Assembly (NCBI RefSeq): GCF_029784135.1
Contig: NC_073746.1
Span: forward strand, 166,772,825-166,836,824
DNA from: Toxorhynchites rutilus septentrionalis
Lineage: Eukaryota > Arthropoda > Insecta > Diptera > Culicidae
Direction: 5' to 3'
Length of the DNA: 64,000 bases
Positions 22,926 through 32,756 of the stretch are shown here, piece after piece. Under the pieces are notes generated by a model that saw only the letters and a list, made by a program, of their open reading frames with translations, was not told the DNA's origin and ran no database searches. The stretch's first letter is position 1. Every line of letters starts with the position of its first letter. The position numbers and the translations under genes are program-made.

Positions 22926-23593
22926 TTTTTTTCTTTTTCGATACATCAAATGAAAGCCCGGAAAAAACCATTTCCTGTATCAACTTGTATCCTTTAAACG
23001 GGTTAGATGAGATAACGTGGTGAAATTCGGAACCAAATTCTGCACAAGGGAGCAGATACAAATGAGGTTTCAGCGTAGCGAAGATGTGCTATTTGTACAT
23101 ACGGGGTCTTCTCAATAGAAATCCTTTCTATTAATATTTCCGTCTCGATTAGCTTAGCTGTCATCCTTGGTGAAGAGAGTTTTGCTAGTGGCATGCGAAA
23201 CCAAATCACACACAAAATTCCTGAACAAATACTTTCTTGGTGAGCCGATGATAGCCTAGTTCGATGATTCCTCACACAATTGTGTTGTTCAGAACCTTAA
23301 TAGAATGGCGTCTGTTTGATGTAATGATTGCAATGCCAGAGACATCAGCGAGTAAGTAATTTGCTCGGGTTCACAGCTCAATCCGAAACGAAGACATGTG
23401 AGGACACAAAACAAGAAAGAACAATCGATGTTCATTGCTTCGTATCTAGAAAGATACCTCAGCAACATGCAATATTTATGCTCTAGGCAAATATTTCCCT
23501 TCGTTCTTAATCTTCTTCTTTTCTTTGTTCACGGAGACTTTAACTCATTCCCCTTCATTACTTGCCGATAAGTTGCCCGTTATTGACGGCACG
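22926..23593. other. unassigned sequence
   Basis: No gene or delimited element was recognised. A minus-strand open frame at 23003-23275 has no family features. Confidence 0.35.
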
Positions 23594-23775
23594 GGTAGGG
23601 AAGCTCACAAATGAGCAGAACAAATGTATGGGAAAATGGAAATGATTCTAGTTTTCATCAAATTAAACCGTTTACACAACAGGGGATTGTAATATATAGC
23701 ATAACAAATAAATCTCAGAGAATTTTCGATTCGTTTGGTATGTAAATCGCCAAAATACGTTCGCCGCAAAAATGC
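23594..23775 (-). repeat. GACGTAGAACTACGTC family, inverted partial copy
   Basis: The reverse complement aligns with 21890-22030 and 61730-61900: CGATTCGTTTGGTATG.AAATC, the ATATATAGCATAACAAAT region and TTGTTCTGCTCATTTGTG are shared landmarks. Confidence 0.6.
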
Positions 23776-24158
23776 AAATGCAATTGCAATTTTGAATACT
23801 CTGTCCTGGAGAGAGCGGTTGAAAGCAGAAGCGACAGAAAGGCATATTATCTGTTTCCAGGTATTTCGTTGAATCGAGATCTTCAATCATGGAGGACTTC
23901 CCGTACTTCATCCGGAAATCGTAAGTATGAGAAGTAGATTAATGTTGAACAAATTTACATAGTGTCTCAAGTACGATTCGGGACTGGTAATGAAAACTAA
24001 CTTTTCAATCAGTTGTTTGAATATTTGTTGATTCATTATTCAAGAAATATGATATGAAAGCGTTTAGAATACAGGTAGCAAACACATATTGATATGTGGA
24101 TTATAATTGTAATTGTAATAATTGTAATAACTCGCATGACACAATAAACCCTTCCAAA
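23776..24158. other. unassigned sequence with a possible mini-exon signal
   Basis: An ATG at 23889 opens ten codons (MEDFPYFIRK) directly followed by a perfect donor, GTAAGTATG, at 23921. No acceptor-side partner was found, so this is recorded only as a signal. Confidence 0.2.
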
Positions 24159-24858
24159 AATAATGGGTGGGTTATATCTATGATATAACCGCAAGATTGA
24201 CGTGGGACTACCTTGGCTTAGCAATCATTTGTTTGTATTGATTAAATTTTTGATTGAATGAAAAAAAATCCGAATTCAATGTGCTGGGGAAACACATTTC
24301 AGCCGGAACAAAAATGCCCTCGACTAACATGTGTTTGCAATGCCAATTTCCCTACGCTCCTTGTATTTAAAGTCTGTGTTAGGGAAACATATTTCAATCG
24401 AAACAAAAATACCCCCTTGCATGTATTTGCAATACGATTCCTCAAACGCTGCTTGGTTTTGAAGTCTGTGTTAGGGAACACATATCGGTGAGAACAAAAG
24501 TCCCCATACTTTCATGTATTTGGAATGCAGATTTCCCCAAGGCTGCTTGGTTTTGATGGCTGTGTTGGGGAATCCGTAAATCGGGCCAATCAAAACGAGA
24601 CAGTTAGGGCGTTTAGATAACGCTTAACATTTTACAGTTATTCATTTGTTTATCTAATGAAAAACGACATTTTATTAATTGCAATAGAAGCGTAGAAATA
24701 TTCCCTATCAATTGATGCAAACATCTTCCCGATCCAGTAAGAAATGTTCGAGTTATAAGCATTCGGAATCTTTCATTTTTTCCTGCATGCTCTGTGTTTA
24801 GGTTTTCATTTTACCCCCCATATACTCCGGTTAGACGTAGTCCCACGTCAATATAGGT
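24159..24858. mobile_element. box-ended element with internal tandem repeats
   Basis: It begins like the promoter-bearing repeats (GGGTTATATCTATGATATAACCG, a short inverted repeat) and then has TTGACGTGGGACTAC at 24197-24211. It ends with GACGTAGTCCCACGTCAA (24834-24851), whose complement restores TTGACGTGGGACTAC, so the two boxes form matching inverted termini. The interior differs from copies A-C: it holds tandem ~95-bp units and then the inverted distal part of the GACGTAGAACTACGTC family. Confidence 0.65.
24278..24585. repeat. tandem repeat of ~95-bp units (about three copies)
   Basis: Each unit carries TGTGTTAGGGAA.CA.AT, then AACAAAA.T.CCC, CATGTATTTG.AAT.C and GCTGCTTGGTTTTGA. Starts lie near 24283, 24376 and 24468, with a further partial start near 24561. 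Units are diverged, so the expansion is old. Confidence 0.7.
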
Positions 24859-25198
24859 CTTCAGTTAGGAGGTATTCACAACTGTATTCACAACTTCCAA
24901 AAAGTTGTGATAAAACCATTGAATGTGATTGTGTTTTGAAAATTATTCTTATCAAAGAAACTACACTGTTCAACGTGTTTTTGGTCGGTTTCATTTGTGC
25001 AGCTTCATTCATTTTCTTTTCGTTCACTGCGAACCAATGAAAGAATAATTCCGAATAATTTTGTTTATTACATACTGTTTTATATTTTTATGCCCGTTAG
25101 AACATATTTTCTGTGCTAAATTACAATGTTGTACATAAACATTCATCTAGCGATCCACATTTTCTTAGGCTAAAGTATTTTTATCTCACACATTTGCA
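24859..25198. other. unassigned AT-rich sequence
   Basis: Nothing recognised apart from the pyrimidine tract ending in TTTGCAG at 25198 noted for the next entry. Confidence 0.35.
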
Positions 25199-25365
25199 GC
25201 CATTATGGCATGCAAACAATGTGTTACTATCCCTCACCAGAGGACCTGGTCGATGCTACCGAAGCGAATCCGCGATAACGATGGTAAGTGACGACATCTG
25301 GTAACGACTGTTGTGGATGTGGGGCAAATTATGCTGTATCAAATAAACAGCCCTGGAAACAAAGT
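25199..25365 (+). other. possible small terminal exon, unsupported by homology
   Basis: After CACATTTGCAG comes a short, relatively GC-rich stretch reading HYGMQTMCYYPSPEDLVD, with further codons to a TAA near 25279 in one frame. AATAAA lies about 65 bp further on (25342-25347). A GTAAGTG donor-like site at 25284 is a competing interpretation. The sequence looks more codon-like than its surroundings, but no protein is recognised, so the call is tentative. Confidence 0.2.
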
Positions 25366-25620
25366 TTATTTTTTACTCTTTTGATTTTATCGTGAAGGGA
25401 CTTAAGGATTAGCTTCCGGGAAGACCCAATAAAAAACAAAATAAGACAGAAAGAAACAGCCCTGAAAATAGTTTTATATTACAGGCAAACCTTTTTTTGT
25501 GCGGGGGATAGGGACCGCACAAATAAGTCGCATAAAAAAATCGTAAAACATTATCAGACACAGTTTTCGTCAAACTTGCCACTTGCAAAATATATGTTAC
25601 TTTATTACATAGAATACATA
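25366..25620. other. unassigned AT-rich sequence
   Basis: Nothing recognised up to the Tc1-like terminus at 25621. Confidence 0.35.
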
Positions 25621-25977
25621 CAGTCTATCGCAAAATTGAGTGTACAAATACTACTTGACGATACTTTCCATTTATTTGGTATGAAATATTTTGAATACAT
25701 TGATTCTTTTTCTCAGCTTCAATTTTTCAACAAAACCATAGTTCAATCCACAAGCTTCAAATATCTTGGAGTTTGGTTTGATGCTAAATGTACATGGGGA
25801 AAACATATTGCGTATCTCAATAAAAATGTCAACAGAGAACAAATTTTCTCCGAACAGGAACATGGCGGGGTGCTCATCCAGAAGACCTAATACGGCTGTA
25901 CAAAACTACAATACTGTCAGTCATGGAGTATGGTTCGTTCTGCTGCTAAAACCCACATCATTTAACTGGAGAGAATA

Positions 25978-27273
25978 AAGGGTGTGTCACATCAAATTGC
26001 ATCACGGAAAAAACGCTGTAGAAATTCGCCCAGTAGACCGATCCTTTTGAAAATTTTAGACAGTAAAATAAAAACTATTAAACAACTTTTGGCCTTTTTT
26101 TTATTCATACTTCGAGCCCAAGCCCGTATGCTCGCACCTTCCTCTTTACCCTGACCATAAGGTTCTGTACAACGTCAGGTTGTAGTTTTTTTTGAACAGA
26201 AATCCATTTTCTCTTGAAGTCCGCCTCCGATTTGACAACTTTTGGGTTCTTCCGGAGGGCCTGCTTCATAATCGCCCAATATTTCTCTATTGGGCGAAGC
26301 TCCGGCGCGTTGGGCGGGTTCATTTCCTTTGGCACGAAGGTGACCCCGTTGGCTTCGTACCACTCCAACACGTCCTTTGAATAGTGGCACGAAGCGAGAT
26401 CCGGCCAGAAGATGGTCGGGCCCTCGTGCTGCTTCAATAGTGGTAGTAAGCGCTTCTGTAGGCACTCCTTAAGGTAAACCTGCCCGTTTACCGTGCCGGT
26501 CATCACGAAGGGGGCACTCCGCTTTCCGCAAGAGCAGATCGCTTGCCACACCATGTACTTTTTGGCAAACTTGGATAGTTTCTGCTTGCGAATCTCCTCC
26601 GGAACGCTGAATTTGTCCTCTGCGGAGAAGAACAACAGGCCCGGCAGCTGACGAAAGTCCGCTTTGACGTAGGTTTCATCGTTCATTACCAGACAATGCG
26701 GCTTCGTCAGCATTTCGGTGTACAGCTTCCGGGCTCGCGTCATCCCCACCATGTTTTGCCTTTCGTCGCGGTTAGGAGCCTTCTGAACCTTGTATGTACG
26801 CAGGCCCTCCCGCTGCTTGGTCCGCTGGACGAATGAACTTGACAAATTCAGCTTATTGGCGACATCCCGGACCGAACTTCTCGGATCACGTCTAAACTGC
26901 TTAACTACGCGCTTGTGATCTTTTTCACTGACGTAGCATCCATTTTTGCCGTTTTTCACCTTCCGGTCGATGGTTAGGTTCTCGAAGTATCGTTTTAGAA
27001 CTCTGCTGACCGTGGATTGGACGATTCCCAGCATCTTACCGATGTCCCGATGTGACAACTCCGTATTCTCGAAATGAGTGCACAGGATTAATTTACGACG
27101 CTCTTTTTCGTTAGACGACATTTTTCCAAATTTACGAAAAATTGACAGTGAAGCATGGCCAACGTGATCTATACACTCTTATCTGATTATAAACGAAAGC
27201 TGAAGATATAATTCCTAAAAATTAAATTTCTACAGCGTTTTTTCCGTGATGCAATTTGATGTGACACACCATT
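25978..27273 (-). mobile_element. ITmD37E (Tc1/mariner superfamily) transposon, apparently complete
   Basis: Terminal inverted repeats starting GGTGTGTCACATCAAATTGC are identical for 46 bp at both ends (25981-26026 and 27225-27270), with two or three more imperfect bases outside. The element is flanked by TA on each side (25976-25977 and 27274-27275). It is about 1.3 kb long and contains one uninterrupted transposase frame. Perfect terminal repeats and an open frame mean this insertion is recent. Confidence 0.9.
26105..27121 (-). CDS. ITmD37E transposase, full-length open frame
   Basis: The 338-residue protein starts MSSNEKERRK. Its paired-like DNA-binding part has two helix-turn-helix segments: HRDIGKMLGIVQSTVSRVLK (about residues 20-40) and SSVRDVANKLNLSSSFVQRT (about 82-101). 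The catalytic core has VMNDETYVKADF (about 145-156), FWPDLASCHYSK (about 245) and PELRPIEKYW (about 283). Between the second Asp and the catalytic Glu there are 37 residues, giving a DD37E triad as in the ITmD37E family known from mosquitoes. The first motif is MNDE, where the fragment at 8317 has MDDE. The adjacent catalytic Asp is kept, so this may be tolerated. The protein would cut and paste the element at TA. The frame has no stops and is near the usual length, so it may still be functional. Confidence 0.88.
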   Translation of the reverse strand: MSSNEKERRKLILCTHFENTELSHRDIGKMLGIVQSTVSRVLKRYFENLTIDRKVKNGKNGCYVSEKDHKRVVKQFRRDPRSSVRDVANKLNLSSSFVQRTKQREGLRTYKVQKAPNRDERQNMVGMTRARKLYTEMLTKPHCLVMNDETYVKADFRQLPGLLFFSAEDKFSVPEEIRKQKLSKFAKKYMVWQAICSCGKRSAPFVMTGTVNGQVYLKECLQKRLLPLLKQHEGPTIFWPDLASCHYSKDVLEWYEANGVTFVPKEMNPPNAPELRPIEKYWAIMKQALRKNPKVVKSEADFKRKWISVQKKLQPDVVQNLMVRVKRKVRAYGLGLEV

Positions 27274-27705
27274 TATTACACAAGCAGAACTTAGTACACG
27301 TTGAGATAAGATCATCACAGGAGCTATAAACATAGCAAGGAGGCAGTCACTACCAAAGGATACCGATCCAGACAGAGATAATACCGACAAGGCAATGAAG
27401 GAATAAATTATTTTTCTATATATTGTTCGGTAGTTTTAGCTAATTATACTTAAGTTAATGATTATGTAGTTATAATATAGTCAAATAGTTTAAAAATGCT
27501 TGAGTTTGTACTGCTTGATGATGGCTCTCTATCCACTTGAGCCTAATTTAATAAATAAAGGGAAAAAACGATTCTGCATATTAATTGATCACACATTTCA
27601 CTAGCTGTACGTGCAATAGAATTCCGCGAAAAAATTTCTGCTAATTGTTTATTTCCAAAAATTGAAAACAATCTCTATTCTAGGCATCGCAAAATTGAGT
27701 GTACA

Positions 27706-29100
27706 CCTTGAATTTCTCCGAACAAATTAACCTTGTAAGTAAGATCTTTGCGAATTAGCGTACTTTTTTTCGTCAGTGATTGGTGTCAACACTTAACCAC
27801 TGCTTGGGCAGTGTTGGTTTTTGTTTTTTATTGATGTTTGAAAAAGTATTTATCAAAATGGTAAGCTAGAGGAAAGAAAGAGATATTGTTACACGTACAA
27901 TGATAATAAATATGTATTGTCGTGGAAAGGAAACGCAGGAAATAGCAGATATAGTCGGAAGAGCCCACTATACAGTGAAGTAAATCATGAACAAGTGGAA
28001 ATACGAAGGAACGATGGAAAACCTCCCGAGTAGAAGACACAAACGTATTTTGTCGTCTGATAATGAGCGTGTAATTGTGCGAACATTTCGAAAGAACCCT
28101 AAAACAAACATTCCTGAAATGACTACCTGTCAGCAAAGATACTGTCCGGAGATCAGCATACAGGAACAATCTGAGAGGTCTTGTTGGCCGTGAAAAGTCT
28201 TTCATCTCAAAGACAAATATGAAAAAACGACTACAGTTTGCTAAGGCATATGTAAACTGACCTAAAGTGTTCTGGAACAAGTTCCTTTATACAGATGAGA
28301 TGAAAACAAATCTCTTTGAATCGGATGAAGGACAGATAGTGTGAAGGAAACCAGGATTGGTGCTTCAGATTCAGCATTTGGTTCCCACAGTTAGATGATA
28401 TATGGTACGATGGCGGCTTCTGGAGCTGGAACCATGGAGTTTATCGATTCGGTGATGGACAAGATGGCTTCATTGAACGTCCAGGAACGTAACCTTCGTT
28501 GTCCCGTGCAAAAATTGGCTCTCCCTCTTGATTACTACTTTCAACTGAATGATGACCCGACCTCATCATGCGGAAATACCTGCTCTATAATGTCCCAATC
28601 AACTCAAAACACCTCTGAAATCACCGGACTTCAACACTATCGAGTATCTATGGTGGGAAATCAAGAACCATAAACATCCAGGGAACGAAGCGGAATTCAA
28701 AACGGCGATTGCGGAGATCTGGGAGGCACTTCCGTCTACAGTGACCAGATATCTCGCCTCGTCGCTTGCAGGAAGTACTGGACGCCAATGGAGGGTCATA
28801 CCAAATACTAGGGGATTGATTTTTGTTATCTGTTAACATTTATGAACTGATTTCAATTTTCTTTTCAAGAAAAATTTGAACTGAACACTCAATTTTACAA
28901 CGTCTGAATCGAAGACAAAAAAACAAATAAAAATGTTTTTTAAACATGAAGTAGAAGTGTGACCATTTTAATTTTTTTCTTATCACTTCATGAGAGTGAA
29001 AAGGATCAATTTTACGATGAATATGAGTCGCTTTAATTATTTACTTTTTAACCCCGAAAAGCTCAACTACCACGGGGTGTATACTTAATTTTGCGATTGA
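27706..29100 (+). pseudogene. Tc1-like transposase, heavily degraded
   Basis: Plus-strand fragments fit a Tc1 transposase in order. RRHKRILSSDNERVIVRTFRKNPKTN (~28030-28110) is the end of the DNA-binding part. Around 28260-28330 VLEQV..YR.DENKSLFES-like codons mark the first catalytic block. 28620-28790 gives remnants of the C-terminal block (for example TVTRYLASSLAGSTG in the local frame). Stops occur throughout and the catalytic residues cannot all be identified. It belongs to the interrupted Tc1-like element whose termini lie at 25621 and 29103. Confidence 0.6.
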
Positions 29101-29103
29101 CTG

Positions 29104-29512
29104 TATATTAGGGTACCAATGAAAATGGTCATCTCGAATTTCAAAAAAATACCCCATAAAAAATGTTCACCATCTCGAGAAAACACCCTATGCAGAATAT
29201 CAGGTCAATCGGGAGAGTGCCGCAAAGCAAAAGTCGAAGATGAACCAAAACACGTGTAAGAAAAGCAGTTGTCAAAAATTAACTGAATGTTCAAAATAGC
29301 CCTACTTGTCAGCATAAGTGAGAGACATGAATACCATGAATACGTAACCCGCGTAAATTCGAAAGTCGCGATACTTTTTGAACAGACCTCCTACAACTAC
29401 AATTTCCACTGCAATATGATCTATTCTAATAGCGACTGGATGTATCTACAATCTTTGACTTTTTTCTGGACAATCGAAAGTCAGCTGCATGTTGAAAATA
29501 CGATGTTTTTCT
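29104..29512. other. unassigned; possible 5' remains of the following mariner
   Basis: An open frame at 29287-29565 (+) has no family features. The expected N-terminal half of the mariner transposase could not be read here. Confidence 0.35.
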
Positions 29513-29929
29513 TCAGTGACCGCCGAACGCCTGTTTCATCACCAGGGATAAGTAATAGTCGCTAGGGGCGAGGTCTGGGGAGTAAAGAGGATGCTCGAAC
29601 ACAGTCCATTTGAGATTTTTCAATTGCTCTTGAGTTACGCGAGCAGAATGGGGCCAAGCAATATCGTAGACGAGGAACACCCCTTTCGTCAATAAACCTG
29701 ACCTTTTGTTCTTAATCGCGGTTCTGAATCGGTCCAAACCTTCACAATAGTACGGTGATGAAACAGGCGTTCGGCGGTCAACGATTCGATAACAGTGAAG
29801 AAATTCGTGACGCAGTTACATCGTACTTCAAAAAGTTGGACGCTACGCACTTCACGCTCGGAATAGAAAAACTCGTGCCACGCTATGAAAAATGCCTCGA
29901 ACGTTACGGCGATTATGTAGAAAAATAGA
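29513..29929. pseudogene. mariner (DD34D) transposase with an internal inversion
   Basis: On the minus strand, 29513-29737 encodes RTAIKNKRSGLLTKGVFLVY, then DIAWPHSARVTQ (degenerate second Asp block), LYSPDLAPSDYYL (third Asp) and VMKQAFGGH. On the plus strand, 29758-29926 encodes the natural continuation MKQAFGGQRFDN, then the C-terminus ending ERYGDYVEK and a stop. Thus the middle of the gene points the opposite way from its C-terminal end. A 27-bp perfect inverted repeat (29517-29543 and 29754-29780) marks the two breakpoints. Before the inversion this was a mariner of the DD34D group. The right end is probably near 30029 (GAACGATCCTCGTA). Confidence 0.8.
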
Positions 29930-30029
29930 AAATAAAACGTAGATTACGAAAATCACCTTGTTCTTTGCCCTAACTTTATTTTTCCGCGATTTCTGAGGCA
30001 CTGAAACTTATTTTTTGAACGATCCTCGT

Positions 30030-30424
30030 ATATTTAAAGCATTAACTTGTAGCTTTGGTAGAAAAATACATACAAATAATACAAACAATCGACTTTACAC
30101 GAAACGGATAAAAATGTGAAGACATTTTTTCCATGCCATGAGAAAATATTTGGATAAATTAGCGAGCATCCCTGTGTACGATTTTTTATTCAAATTTTTT
30201 GACATCAAATTTTTCTAACTTGAAAATATTAGGAAAATTTTGGGGAAAACGTTATCCATTATTTTCGCGTTGGCTGGCTTTAGTGATCGTTATCTCGCGT
30301 AATATCGATCATGCAATTTCAGGTTTAGGCTCGTTGTAAAGGTGGTATTTCACATTAAACAAAAATCTTTTGTAGTTTTTTGTTTGTTCCATTTAGTTGT
30401 GAGTTACAGGGTGTTAACAATGGA
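30030..30424. other. unassigned AT-rich sequence
   Basis: Nothing recognised. Confidence 0.35.
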
Positions 30425-31037
30425 GGTCAACAAAGAGAAAATTCGATACATTTTCCTCTTTTTATTTCATTAATGCGAAAATGAAAGCCAGGCCGCTGAA
30501 ATGGTGATTGATGTTTCTGTTGCCGATACTGCAACAGTAAGATACGTGCAATTTAATTTATTTTCAAATTTTTGTTATTTTTTTCTAATTTTTTTTTTCA
30601 GTGTAATACACTAAATTATGATCTCTTCTGTCAACAAATTGACCGTTTGAAGCTAGCGATGGACCAGAAACGTTCAGATTTGGTCAACAGAGGAGGTATT
30701 GTGTTCCATCAGGACAGCGCAAGGCCACACAATTTCGAGAGCTTGATTGAGATGTTTTTATGCATCCACCATATAATTCGGACCTGGCACCAAACCATCA
30801 TCACCTTTTTCTCGCGTTGGAAAATTTCCAGAGTGATAAGAAATTGGGATCAAGTGAAGATTGTAATAATCTATTGCTATTGTTTTTCGCTAATAAGGAC
30901 CAAGACCTCCATGATAGAGTCATTGTGCAGCTACCTTTAGAATGGCAACAAATTTTTCCAACAAAACGGTGTATATTTGACCCAAATCGGACAATCCGAA
31001 GCATATTAAAAATAGTTTTGAATTTCACCCAAAAATA
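30420..31037 (+). pseudogene. mariner (DD34D) transposase remnant
   Basis: The remnant starts with MEVNKEKIRYIFLF at 30420, a typical mariner N-terminus, followed by QAAEMVIDVSVADTATVR. Most of the first half is then missing. It resumes at 30610 as YDLFCQQIDRLKLAMDQKRS, then GGIVFHQDSARPHN (second catalytic Asp) and, after a frameshift near 30755, HPPYNSDLAPNHHHLFLALE (third Asp block, mutated from the usual SPD/PSD). The end is near 31037. The first catalytic Asp region is gone, so the copy is dead. Confidence 0.75.
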
Positions 31038-31478
31038 ATGGATTACTTCATCCCCAACCTAATATTTTTTATCTATCGACATCGCTCGAAATTTGGTCTC
31101 TAGCATTAGCATTAGCATTAGCATTGAGCAAGTTGCACAATATCGTAGGTGGTACGAATTCAGAACTGTTATGTTAAAAACTAGCCTCCATCCGTTGCTG
31201 ATGATTGGTAATATCTCTTAGATGAAGACATGTTTTCTCCAACAGTTAAGAATTGTCCTGGCCACGTCCTTGCAACTGCTAAGGAAAAGGGAAGGAATGT
31301 TAGTTCAACATTTACTTAAGAGAGATGCAGAGAACTCTACGACCTCTCATAAATGTCACGGGAATTCAGGGATGTGTTAGTAGGGAAGATAAGCCATAGG
31401 ATACACTCAGCCGGTGTTACTGGCAAAGCTTGTTATTACTGATAATCTAGCGGTATTTAATAATTATTTTACTTTAAT
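31038..31478. repeat. repeat-like sequence with a TTAGCA run
   Basis: Four copies of the hexamer TTAGCA lie at about 31103-31127, just after a 25-bp sequence (31079-31103, ACATCGCTCGAAATTTGG and onward) that recurs at 32732-32756. The ~350 bp before the hexanucleotide array could be the end of a retroposed element, but no protein is encoded. Confidence 0.45.
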
Positions 31479-31957
31479 ATTACTATTACTATTACTATTA
31501 CTATTACTATTACTATTACTATTACTATTACTATTACTATTACTATTACTATTACTATTACTATTACTATTACTATTACTATTACTATTACTATTACTAT
31601 TACTATTACTATTACTATTACTATTACTATTACTATTACTATTACTATTACTATTACTATTACTATTACTATTACTATTACTATTACTATTACTATTACT
31701 ATTACTATTACTATTACTATTACTATTACTATTACTATTACTATTACTATTACTATTACTATTACTATTACTATTACTATTACTATTACTATTACTATTA
31801 CTATTACTATTACTATTACTATTACTATTACTATTACTATTACTATTACTATTACTATTACTATTACTATTACTATTACTATTACTATTACTATTACTAT
31901 TACTATTACTATTACTATTACTATTACTTTTACTTTACTTTTACTATTACTATTACT
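31479..31957. repeat. (ACTATT)n hexanucleotide satellite
   Basis: A nearly perfect ACTATT array of roughly 75 units runs from 31481 to 31928 and degenerates at the right edge (CTTTTACTTTACTTTT). Because six is a multiple of three, one frame reads as a long leucine run; this is not a gene. Confidence 0.95.
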
Positions 31958-32643
31958 TGATGCAAGTGGTATCTGTTGGAAGAATTGGTTAATAAAATTA
32001 TATAAAACTAAATTGTAGAATGATATAAATGGATTCCGGCCTTCCGATCGTCATTTGTAGCTGTATGGAAAGAATTATTTTGAGAGATTGTGATTGATGT
32101 GAATTATTGATTAAGGAGAGCATCAGTTTCAACTTCAACTATTAGTTTCCTCTACAACTCTTCGCCATAACAACTATATGCTCGGTCTGACGTGCTAGAG
32201 ACAGGTTCACAAAATGTACATAAATTGTATTTGAGCCCTACTGACAGTTCATATGTTGACACTATCGCACCTCAACCAGTATGATAGGCATGAACGACGA
32301 CGACGACAAGACATGATATAAATGAAGCAAGCCAATCGTTGTCACATTAGTAGCTGAAAAAGAATTTGTCTGTCTTATTTTTATTAAATCTCTATCGTTA
32401 AAGAAAATATAAAATATAAAATTACTGCAGGGTTTAACAAAATTACTAATATATAAGAGATGTAAGAGGATTATTAAACATAATTGATTGAAAATAAAAT
32501 TTAATTAATAGGTTTATAAAACAATGCGACACTAAATAGTAAAATGACACAAATTCACTACGAACTTCTGATGAATGTCACGGGCTGTGTGAAAAGAAGT
32601 GTTTAGTTAAATATTCATATTTAGGTTTTTTCGATAGATGATA
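31958..32643. other. unassigned AT-rich sequence
   Basis: A small GAC-rich motif (CGACGACGACGAC, ~32296) is the only local feature. No gene was seen. Confidence 0.35.
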
Positions 32644-32720
32644 CCGTTTTGTCTCACACTACGAACATCCAAGCCCTGATAGCCACCAAACAGTGTCCCA
32701 TTACTCAAAATGGCACTAGT
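32644..32720. repeat. TACCG-family terminus, inverted fragment
   Basis: After TA the sequence CCGTTTTGTCTCACACTACG and the following CACCAAACAGTGTCCCATTA match the reverse complement of 56250-56326, the right end of the complete element. The rest of the element is absent. Confidence 0.65.
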
Positions 32721-32756
32721 TCGCGAAATTAACATCGCTCGAAATTTGGTCTCTAG

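Larger units (their letters stand above)
25647..27685 (+). mobile_element. 5'-truncated non-LTR retrotransposon interrupted by ITmD37E
   Basis: Bases 25690-25975 encode the C-terminal side of a jockey-like reverse transcriptase: FKYLGVWFDAKCTWGKHIAY, a GGVLIQKT stretch, then after frame loss a VMEYGSF-like piece near 25920. The 3' non-coding part resumes at 27276 and ends in AATAAATAAAGGG near 27563. The 20-bp target duplications at 25627-25646 and 27686-27705 bound the insertion. Only about 740 bp of the LINE itself remain. A DD37E transposon sits inside it at a TA. Confidence 0.75.
25621..29103. mobile_element. Tc1-like element split by a LINE insertion
   Basis: CAGTCTATCGCAAAATTGAG follows a TA at 25619-25620. 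The inverted partner CTTAATTTTGCGATTGACTG ends at 29103, followed by TA (29104-29105). The 20-bp stretch ATCGCAAAATTGAGTGTACA of the left end is repeated at 27686-27705. The natural reading is that a LINE inserted inside the left terminal repeat and duplicated 20 bp of target. Without the insertion (25647-27705) the element would be about 1.4 kb, normal for a Tc1-type transposon. Confidence 0.8.

Noticed and set aside
23889..23920. Mini first exon MEDFPYFIRK with perfect donor
   Set aside because: Only 32 bp, no partner exon seen, and next to a dispersed repeat; chance is likely.
31479..31957. CRISPR-like array
   Set aside because: Repeats are contiguous hexamers without spacers; the window is eukaryotic.
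31414..31992. 192-codon frame made almost only of leucine
   Set aside because: It is the translation of the ACTATT hexanucleotide array, which has no stop in that frame; not a gene.
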